A stretch of 6,715 nt of DNA from Flavobacteriaceae bacterium (GTDB taxonomy: Bacteria > Bacteroidota > Bacteroidia > Flavobacteriales > Flavobacteriaceae), in contig NZZH01000067.1 in the NCBI GenBank assembly GCA_002702405.1, positions 1 to 6,715 on the forward strand. Direction: 5' to 3'. Below, one piece after another: positions 1 to 5,458 of the stretch (position 1 is the stretch's first letter; the number at the start of each line of letters is the position of its first letter). Under the pieces are notes generated by a model. It was given only the letters and a program-made list of their open reading frames with translations. It searched no databases and was not told where the DNA came from. A program made the position numbers and the translations under genes.

Positions 1-1174
1 TAACATCCCCTACATCCGTTGATCCTCCTTGAGCCGGTTTTGTTTCTCTTAATTTTTGAACACTCCCATCAATGCCTTTCTCTGGTTTACCCGTTTCTTT
101 TAGAATTGTATTTGCATATTCTACTTCTTCTTTTGAATAAGTTATAGGGCCAAGTTTATTTATGTTTTTTTGCATTGCACCCTGTCCTGTTCTATTGACT
201 TGAATCTCATATATACCAGAAATAAGTTCCATTTCATAATCTACATCTGCCATCAATGCAGCTCCCTCAGCAATTTTCTTTGCTCTATCATATAAAACGT
301 CAACTCTAGATCGATCATTTTCCCTAAGACGAGTCCAAATTTGAGCATAATCAGGAACAACATTTACAACATCTCCAGCCTTTTCTACGTGATAATGAAT
401 CCTAGCGGTTGGATTAATGTGTTCCCTGTAATAATTAAGTCCTGTTGTATAAAGTTCTAGGGCATCGACAGCGCTCTTCCCATTCCAAGGATCAGAAGAA
501 GCGTGTGATGCGCTACCATAAAATTTTAATCTAAAATCTACCAGTGCCTTGCTGCTTTGAGTTTCAGAAACAATTTCGTCTCCTGGGTGCCAATCCATAC
601 AAACGTCTAAATCGTCGAATAACCCCTCTCTTGCCATCCATACCTTAGCAAATATTGTTTCCTCCGCAGGAGTACCAAAGAAAACTACTGTCCCCTTTAA
701 ATCACCTTTTTGTATTTGCTCTTTTATAGCAACTGCTGCTGCTAGACTGGCTGTTCCAAACAAATTGTGCCCACAGCCATGACCAGCACCTCCAGGAATT
801 CTTGCTTCACGCGTAGGTTGCCGCTTTTGAGAAATCCCAGCATTGGCGTCAAATTCACCCAATATCCCGATTATTGGTCTCCCTGATCCATATGAGGCGG
901 TAAAAGCCGTTTCAATATCAGCTACACCAGTCTTTACATCAAATCCATTTTTTCTGGCATAGTCAATTAAATATGCTGATGATTTAAATTCCTGTAAAGA
1001 GGTCTCGGCTGCTTCCCAAATAAGATCACTTGTTTTTATCATATCGCTTTTTTGATTCTCTACCGATGCAATAATTGACTTTTTTATTTCTTTAATATTT
1101 TGTGAAATAGAAAGCTGAGTAAAAATAATTAGGAACAAAAAAGAGTATATTTTCAATAAGTTTATATTTCTCAT
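1..1174 (-). CDS. M20-family amidohydrolase (AbgB-like), exported, 3' end cut by window
   Basis: The reading frame is open from an ATG at 1174-1172 to position 1, giving 391 codons without a stop. The N-terminus (MRNINLLK, then a hydrophobic stretch to about residue 20, then LSIS|QN) is a Sec signal peptide, so the mature enzyme should act in the periplasm or outside. M20 metallopeptidase signatures follow in order: GHGCGHN at residues 131-137 (metal-binding His), PAEE at 169-172 (catalytic and metal Glu), DWHP at 194-197, and a dimerisation-domain segment with GSASHASSDPWNGKSA at 220-235. A GGSTDVGDV motif at 383-391 lies exactly at the window edge. The order and wording resemble the p-aminobenzoyl-glutamate hydrolase B subunit and related amidohydrolases, which are about 480 residues, so roughly 90 residues are missing. 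These enzymes cleave amide bonds of acyl-amino acids. The exact substrate cannot be told; AbgB itself has no signal peptide, so export points to a different role. It is divergent from the operon at 1398. Confidence 0.9.
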   Translation of the reverse strand, partial: MRNINLLKIYSFLFLIIFTQLSISQNIKEIKKSIIASVENQKSDMIKTSDLIWEAAETSLQEFKSSAYLIDYARKNGFDVKTGVADIETAFTASYGSGRPIIGILGEFDANAGISQKRQPTREARIPGGAGHGCGHNLFGTASLAAAVAIKEQIQKGDLKGTVVFFGTPAEETIFAKVWMAREGLFDDLDVCMDWHPGDEIVSETQSSKALVDFRLKFYGSASHASSDPWNGKSAVDALELYTTGLNYYREHINPTARIHYHVEKAGDVVNVVPDYAQIWTRLRENDRSRVDVLYDRAKKIAEGAALMADVDYEMELISGIYEIQVNRTGQGAMQKNINKLGPITYSKEEVEYANTILKETGKPEKGIDGSVQKLRETKPAQGGSTDVGDV

Positions 1175-1204
1175 TTTTAATATTTAAGTCTTCTCATGAT
1201 ATAA

Positions 1205-1212
1205 TAAATATA
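1205..1212 (-). promoter_or_regulatory. possible -7 element for the amidohydrolase gene
   Basis: On the minus strand this reads TATATTTA, one mismatch from the Bacteroidota -7 consensus TAnnTTTG. It lies about 30 bases before the ATG at 1174, which would give a short leader of about 25 bases. No TTG is present at the expected upstream spacing, and the region is so AT-rich that such a match can arise by chance, so this is a weak call. Confidence 0.25.
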
Positions 1213-1280
1213 CATCTTAATTTTCGGTAAAAAAATTTTAAAAATTGTTAATAAAAAAATTGCGCTATTAATTTATTATT

Positions 1281-1355
1281 ATGGTTGCTAAAAAAGTTTT
1301 TTCGTTATATTTGATATACCTTTTCTTAATATTGATTTGGTTTATGGTTAATTAA
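1281..1355 (+). CDS. candidate 24-residue hydrophobic small protein
   Basis: An ATG at 1281 opens a 24-codon frame ending in TAA at 1353-1355. It begins MVAKK, continues with an almost unbroken hydrophobic stretch from about residue 6 to 22, and ends IWFMVN, which is the make-up of a single-pass membrane small protein with a positively charged N-terminus. The stop codon sits at the base of the terminator hairpin, as in a tiny self-contained gene. Against it: T-rich DNA readily encodes Phe, Leu and Ile by chance, there is no ribosome-binding site (uninformative in this phylum), and the best promoter in the region (1285-1313) lies inside the frame, so it could not transcribe the start codon. 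I do not recognise a family. The stretch could instead be plain promoter DNA. Confidence 0.3.
   Translation: MVAKKVFSLYLIYLFLILIWFMVN
1285..1313 (+). promoter_or_regulatory. Bacteroidota-type promoter (TTG / TAnnTTTG)
   Basis: TATATTTG at 1306-1313 matches the Bacteroidota -7 consensus TAnnTTTG exactly. A TTG at 1285-1287 lies 18 bases upstream, close to the usual -33 spacing of about 19. The A/T-rich stretch at 1228-1260 would suit an UP-like element. Transcription would begin near 1318-1320 and run into the hairpin at 1354-1385 and then the gene at 1398. It is the only full consensus match I saw ahead of the plus-strand operon. Confidence 0.6.
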
Positions 1356-1385
1356 AGCCCGCGTTCCTTTTGAGCGTGGGTTTTT
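1318..1385 (+). ncRNA. candidate short transcript between promoter and terminator
   Basis: A consensus promoter (-7 box at 1306-1313) followed about 40 bases later by an intrinsic terminator defines a possible RNA of roughly 65-70 nucleotides. It would contain only a three-codon frame (ATG GTT AAT TAA at 1344-1355) and the hairpin. It may be an independent small RNA or simply the prematurely ended leader of the operon at 1398. No known RNA family is recognised and no competing antiterminator helix was found by eye. Confidence 0.3.
1354..1385 (+). terminator. strong rho-independent terminator or leader attenuator
   Basis: Bases 1354-1366 (AAAGCCCGCGTTC) pair with 1372-1384 (GAGCGTGGGTTTT) to give a 13-bp stem with three G-U pairs and a five-base CTTTT loop (1367-1371). 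The run of T at 1381-1385 directly follows the GC-rich core, so the orientation is plus strand. On the minus strand the trailing T run is interrupted. The GC-rich core stands out sharply in this AT-rich spacer. The only plus-strand transcription that could reach it from inside the window comes from the promoter at 1285-1313 or from the small ORF region. It ends only 12 bases before the ATG at 1398, so either it ends a short RNA or it attenuates the operon. Confidence 0.75.
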
Positions 1386-1397
1386 CATTCTCGTCTT

Positions 1398-2129
1398 ATG
1401 AATAAGATTTGTTTTATACTCACCACTGCTTTATTTTCTCAAATTCTTTTTTCACAAGACTTAATTACTGATAGACCAGATCAAACAGAAAGTGCTGTAG
1501 TTGTTGGAGAAAAAAAAATTCAAATAGAGAGCGGTATTTTAAATCAAGAAAATAGTGGTGGTGAAAAAAATTTATCAATTCCGACAAATCTTCTCAGGTA
1601 TGGAATATCTGAAAAAATTGAGCTTAGATTAAATCTAGAACACTCAGATAAAAAAAATTATGGTATAGAGAGTATAGAGATAGGTAGTAAAATTAATCTC
1701 AACAAAAATCAAAATTCGTTAACTAAAATTGCTCTTTTATCACACCTGCTGTTACCAAAAAAAAAAGAAAATCTTGGCATAATGAATTTGATCTCCATCT
1801 CTCATGATCAAATCAAAAATTTATCTATTGGATACAATCTTGGTTACACGCATTTTATGAATCAATCTGGATTTTTAAAATACAGTATTGCGTTTGGTAC
1901 AGGTCTTTCTGAAAAAATTGGATTTTTTATTGAGACTTATGGAGAAATTGAAAAAACAGAAATACCAATATCAAATTTTGATTCTGGTTTTACTTATCTT
2001 GTTAAAGATAATTTACAAATTGATGTCTCCTTTGGGCTTGGAATTAATAACCAAATGAATTTCCAATCTATAGGTGTCAGTTGGAAATCAAAAAAAAATG
2101 ATGCCCGAATAAAAAAATCAAAGATTTGA
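1398..2129 (+). CDS. outer-membrane beta-barrel, MetA-pathway/transporter family (PF13557-like)
   Basis: The 243-residue product begins with a signal peptide (MNKICFILTTALFSQILFS|Q). The DLITDRPDQTESAVVV segment right after it is the hallmark of the Bacteroidota group annotated as 'transporter' or 'putative MetA-pathway of phenol degradation' (PF13557). The rest alternates short amphipathic strands (for example IQIESGIL, IELRLNLEH, IEIGSKINL, LQIDVSFGLG), as in a small outer-membrane barrel of about 220 mature residues. Its role is probably a passive channel for small molecules; the substrate is unknown. The last strand appears to end at W229, and a lysine-rich tail of 14 residues follows, which is unusual for a barrel that normally ends in an aromatic residue. 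The gene holds several poly-A runs, up to ten A at 1757-1766. It is the first gene of the probable operon; the stop lies 14 bases before the SDR gene. Confidence 0.8.
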   Translation: MNKICFILTTALFSQILFSQDLITDRPDQTESAVVVGEKKIQIESGILNQENSGGEKNLSIPTNLLRYGISEKIELRLNLEHSDKKNYGIESIEIGSKINLNKNQNSLTKIALLSHLLLPKKKENLGIMNLISISHDQIKNLSIGYNLGYTHFMNQSGFLKYSIAFGTGLSEKIGFFIETYGEIEKTEIPISNFDSGFTYLVKDNLQIDVSFGLGINNQMNFQSIGVSWKSKKNDARIKKSKI

Positions 2130-2143
2130 AATTTTGATTTATA

Positions 2144-2938
2144 ATGGATCTAAAGATTAAAGATAAAGTTGCTTTTATAACTGGGTCATCATCTGGAATC
2201 GGATATGCGACAGCAAAAGTTTTACTTAATGAAGGGGTTAAGGTATACATTAATGGTAAGGACAAGAAAAAATTATCTGATTCAACTGAAAAACTAAAAA
2301 AATCGTTTCCAAAATCTCAGGTTTTTGCTGTCCATGGTGACTTTTTAGAAGAGAATCAAGTAGATGAAATAATAAAAAAATTGCCAGATATAGATATCCT
2401 AATAAATAATGTTGGAATCTATAAATCCCAATCATTTTTTAAAACAAAAATTAATGACTGGATGGATCCTTTCCAAGTAAATTTCATGAGCGGTGTAAGA
2501 CTTTCAAAGCATATTCTTCCATCAATGTTGTCAAAAAACTGGGGACGCATAATTTTTATTTCTAGTGAATGTGCTTATTTAGTTCCTGATGACATGATCC
2601 CCTATAGCGTTACCAAAGCTTCAATGCACGCGCTATCAAAAGGATTAGCTAATCTTACAAAGGGAAGTGATGTAACTGTGAACACAATAGTTCCTGGATC
2701 TACATTAAGTGAAGGGGCCGAAGATTTTTTAACTTCCCTGTCTGAAAAGGATAATATACCTGTTGAAGAAGTGAAAAAAAGATTTTTTGAGAATGTAAGG
2801 ACCTCTTCTTTAATTAGAAGATTTGCAAACATGAATGAGGTAGCCAATACAATTGCTTATTTATCTAGTCCACTCTCAAGTGCAACGAATGGATCTGTTA
2901 TAAAAGTAGACGGAGGAAGTACTAGTGGACTTAGTTAA
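2144..2938 (+). CDS. short-chain dehydrogenase/reductase (SDR), classical type
   Basis: The 264-residue protein shows the full classical SDR set: the dinucleotide-binding TGSSSGIG at residues 13-20, D66 in HGDF, the NNVG motif at 88-91, the structural Asn at 113, the catalytic Ser141, Tyr154 and Lys158 (YSVTK), PG at 184-185 and the C-terminal VDGG at 255-258. The NGKD segment after the second strand (residues 37-40) carries a basic residue and hints at NADP(H) preference. Details such as DDMIPYSVTKAS, the SEGAEDF segment and SSPLSSATNG match an SDR subfamily often annotated only as 'oxidoreductase' with 3-oxoacyl-ACP reductase-like similarity. There is no signal peptide, so it is cytoplasmic. 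The ATG at 2144 is favoured because the Rossmann motif begins at the normal distance. It lies 14 bases after the barrel gene and 22 before the isomerase gene. The substrate is unknown; a keto-sugar or other carbonyl compound would fit the neighbours. Confidence 0.92.
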   Translation: MDLKIKDKVAFITGSSSGIGYATAKVLLNEGVKVYINGKDKKKLSDSTEKLKKSFPKSQVFAVHGDFLEENQVDEIIKKLPDIDILINNVGIYKSQSFFKTKINDWMDPFQVNFMSGVRLSKHILPSMLSKNWGRIIFISSECAYLVPDDMIPYSVTKASMHALSKGLANLTKGSDVTVNTIVPGSTLSEGAEDFLTSLSEKDNIPVEEVKKRFFENVRTSSLIRRFANMNEVANTIAYLSSPLSSATNGSVIKVDGGSTSGLS

Positions 2939-2960
2939 AAAATATTCATAATTTAATACC

Positions 2961-3983
2961 GTGTTAAGAAAAGAATTTATAAAAAATTTATCATTAGGAG
3001 CACTCGCTTTTCCTTTCGCCAAAAATTCACTTATTCATTCTAATAGTTTAGCTAAAGATTTGTTTAAAATTTCACTTGCACAATTTTCACTTTTTAGATT
3101 AATACAATCTGGTAAAATGAAGCCATATGATTTTGCAAAAATCTCATCAGAATTAGGTTTTAAGGGACTTGAATATATGAGCGCCCTATATAAGGGAGGA
3201 TTTATGAGTGATTCAAAATTTTCTCTTACTGATGCTATCAAATTTGCTAATAAAAGTAATTCCCTTGCTAAAGAATATAATCAAGAGAATGTTCTTATTA
3301 TGGTCGATGTTGAGGGAAATCTTTCTGCTGAAAATTCCTCTGAAAGAGCCACTGCAATTGAAAATCATTACAAATGGATTGATTGTGCCAATAGGATGGA
3401 ATGTCATTCAATCCGGGTTAATTTATACGGATCCAATGATCCTGAAACTTGGGAAAAATCATCGAAGGAAAGTCTTAATGCTCTTTGTGAATATGCTAAA
3501 GATTTTAATGTCGATATAATTGTAGAAAATCATAATGGTCTTTCTTCAAATCCAAAATTACTTGTTGAAGTAATTAAATCTCTGGATTTTAAAAACTGTG
3601 GTACCCTTCCAGATTTTGGAAACTGGTGTATCGCCCAGAATGAAGAAAAAAGAAATGAATTGTACGCTCTTTACCAAAGAGGAAAACCACCAACTGATGA
3701 TGAGATAAAATCAATTGGAGACATATGCATAGAAAAACATGACCCCTATGAAGGAATGAAAATAATTCTCCCATATGCAAAAGGTGTCAGTGCAAAATCT
3801 CAATTTTTTGATCTGCAAGGAAATGAATCTTCAATAGACTATAATAGAATGTTATCCTTGGTAATAGAATCAGGATACAAAGGTTATATAGGTGTGGAAT
3901 ATGGCGGGTTTTTAATGACTCCAATTGATGGAACCATTGCTACAAAGAATCTTCTCAACAAGACTCTAAAAAAATTAGTTTGA
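2961..3983 (+). CDS. sugar phosphate isomerase/epimerase-like TIM-barrel protein (PF01261-like), GTG start
   Basis: The 340-residue frame starts at GTG 2961. An in-frame TAA at 2949 rules out an earlier ATG, and the N-terminal signal-like segment supports this start. Residues 2-20 (LRKEFIKNLSLGALAFPFA) look like a Tat signal with RK in place of RR. The rest fits the xylose-isomerase-like TIM barrel: ISLAQFSLF at the first strand, FKGLEY at 67-72, IIVENHNG with the metal-type Glu189, LPDFGNW with Asp218, GVSAKSQFF at 275-283 and YIGVEYGG with Glu313. The canonical His ligands (D-x-x-H and HxK) are replaced by N221 and S277, as I recall for one subfamily of these proteins. Family members isomerise or epimerise sugars, and some act on keto-glycosides. 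Proteins of this type are often exported in Bacteroidota. The 22-base gap to the SDR gene supports co-transcription. The specific reaction is not known. Confidence 0.82.
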   Translation: MLRKEFIKNLSLGALAFPFAKNSLIHSNSLAKDLFKISLAQFSLFRLIQSGKMKPYDFAKISSELGFKGLEYMSALYKGGFMSDSKFSLTDAIKFANKSNSLAKEYNQENVLIMVDVEGNLSAENSSERATAIENHYKWIDCANRMECHSIRVNLYGSNDPETWEKSSKESLNALCEYAKDFNVDIIVENHNGLSSNPKLLVEVIKSLDFKNCGTLPDFGNWCIAQNEEKRNELYALYQRGKPPTDDEIKSIGDICIEKHDPYEGMKIILPYAKGVSAKSQFFDLQGNESSIDYNRMLSLVIESGYKGYIGVEYGGFLMTPIDGTIATKNLLNKTLKKLV

Positions 3984-4039
3984 ATTAAACAATAATGAAT
4001 TTAACATCCATAACTTTATTAACTAATTATTATTAAAAT

Positions 4040-5458
4040 ATGATTTCAAGATTAAACTCATTGCAAAATATTTTTTGTTTGCTTTTATTATCATTAATTA
4101 TTTTTTCTTGCGGTTCAGAGCCAAAAGAACTTACACCGCTAGAAAAGTATGTCAAAACACCTACTGAAGATTTTTCATATGAAATTAAAGATTCATTGTC
4201 AGGAGATAAATGGAAAGCATATCACGTTAAAATGTATTCAGGTAAGTGGCTTGATGAGTCACAAGTTGATCAACCATTATGGTGGCACTGGGTTGATATA
4301 ATTATTCCAGAAGAATTAGAGCATGAAACTGCAATGTTGTTTGTAGGAGGAGGTACCAATAAAGATGAGAAGTTTTTATTGGACAGCACTGCTGTAGGTT
4401 TTGCACTTAAAACTAACTCTGTAATTGCAAATGTAAGCAATGTCCCATTTCAGCCTCTTAATTATCTTGATGTTGAACAAAAAGAATTTTATGAAGATGA
4501 CTTAATCGCCTACGGATGGGATAAATTCTTAAAATCTGGTGCAGAAGATTCCTCTTTATTTTGGCTTGCTCGATTCCCCATGACTAGAGCTGTAGTTAGA
4601 GCAATGGATGTTATACAAGAAATAAATAACTCAGAAAAATCCAATATCAATTCTTTTTTTGTTGCTGGTGCATCAAAAAGAGGATGGACAACATGGACTA
4701 CTGCTGCAGTAGATCAAAGAGTCGTCGGTATTTCACCAATTGTAATTGATATGCTTAATGTTGTCCCGAATTTTGATCATCACTATCAATGTTATGGTGA
4801 ATTTAGTCCCGCGGTTCAAGATTATGTGAATTATAAAATTGTAGATTGGATGGATTCACAAGAATATGATAAACTTATTGCTCAAGTTGAACCATATAAC
4901 TTTATAGAAAAGTTTACAATGCCAAAATTCATAATTAATGCAGCTTCTGATGAATTTTTTGTAACTGATTCTTGGCAATTTTATTGGGATGATTTGCCGG
5001 GAGAAAAGCACTTAAGATATGTCCCAAATGCAGGACATAGTCTTGAAGGAACATACCAACTAGAAAATTTAGCTTCTTTTTATTACCGCTTCCTCAATGA
5101 TTTAGATCAACCTAATTGGACCTGGGAAATTAATAACGATACTATTTTTGTAAATGTCAATCAAGGTGAGGATTATAAAATAGCAAAGTGGGAAGTAAAT
5201 AACCCAAAAGAAAGAGATTTTAGAATATACAAAATAGGTAAAACATGGCAGAAAACAGATATAGAAACTAATGACAAGGGGCTTTATGCTATTCCAGTAA
5301 AATCAAATGAAGGATATACTGCTGCTCTTGTTGAAGTTGTATTTGATCCCAATGGTGATAACCCTCTAATCCTATCAACTGGAACATTGGTCACTCCAAA
5401 AGAATATCCATTTGAAAAGTATGCCCCTGAAAAAAGTTTAGGGACAAAAAAGAATTAG
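4040..5458 (+). CDS. PhoPQ-activated pathogenicity-related lipoprotein (PF10142-like alpha/beta-hydrolase)
   Basis: The 472-residue product has a lipoprotein signal: a hydrophobic segment at residues 11-22 and a lipobox-like IFSC with Cys24 followed by GSE. Mature residues LTPLEKYVKTPTEDFSYE, then PLWWHWVDIIIPE at 79-91 and the VGGGTNKDE segment at 102-110, are typical of the PhoPQ-activated pathogenicity-related family, named for Salmonella PqaA. A hydrolase triad can be placed: nucleophile Ser212 in GASKRG, Asp304 in AASDEFF and His333 in NAGHSL. After about residue 358 a beta-rich C-terminal part follows. The length is normal for the family. It is expected on the outer or inner membrane facing the periplasm; the biochemical substrate is unsettled for the family. 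It is the last gene of the plus-strand group, 56 bases after the isomerase gene, and its TAG overlaps the TAA of the convergent GMC gene. Confidence 0.88.
   Translation: MISRLNSLQNIFCLLLLSLIIFSCGSEPKELTPLEKYVKTPTEDFSYEIKDSLSGDKWKAYHVKMYSGKWLDESQVDQPLWWHWVDIIIPEELEHETAMLFVGGGTNKDEKFLLDSTAVGFALKTNSVIANVSNVPFQPLNYLDVEQKEFYEDDLIAYGWDKFLKSGAEDSSLFWLARFPMTRAVVRAMDVIQEINNSEKSNINSFFVAGASKRGWTTWTTAAVDQRVVGISPIVIDMLNVVPNFDHHYQCYGEFSPAVQDYVNYKIVDWMDSQEYDKLIAQVEPYNFIEKFTMPKFIINAASDEFFVTDSWQFYWDDLPGEKHLRYVPNAGHSLEGTYQLENLASFYYRFLNDLDQPNWTWEINNDTIFVNVNQGEDYKIAKWEVNNPKERDFRIYKIGKTWQKTDIETNDKGLYAIPVKSNEGYTAALVEVVFDPNGDNPLILSTGTLVTPKEYPFEKYAPEKSLGTKKN

Noticed and set aside
1180..1211. 7-bp inverted repeat ATATTTA / TAAATAT ahead of the amidohydrolase gene
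   Set aside because: All A/T with an 18-base loop in AT-rich DNA; expected by chance and without a known operator pattern.
2077..2847. Minus-strand frames at 2077-2265, 2250-2435 and 2602-2847 opposite the SDR gene
   Set aside because: They lie antisense to a gene whose catalytic motifs are all intact, and they have no recognisable motif.
3208..3519. 103-codon plus-strand frame inside the isomerase gene
   Set aside because: It overlaps a clearly conserved TIM-barrel coding frame and its product is a low-complexity Leu/Ile/Lys string with no motif; it is a shadow frame.
4011..4018. TAACTTTA as a separate promoter for the hydrolase gene
   Set aside because: It misses the final G of TAnnTTTG and has no TTG at a suitable distance; the 56-base spacer is consistent with an operon.
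3984..4039. Terminator or riboswitch in the isomerase-hydrolase spacer
   Set aside because: The 56 bases are almost pure A/T with no GC-containing stem and no recognisable aptamer core.
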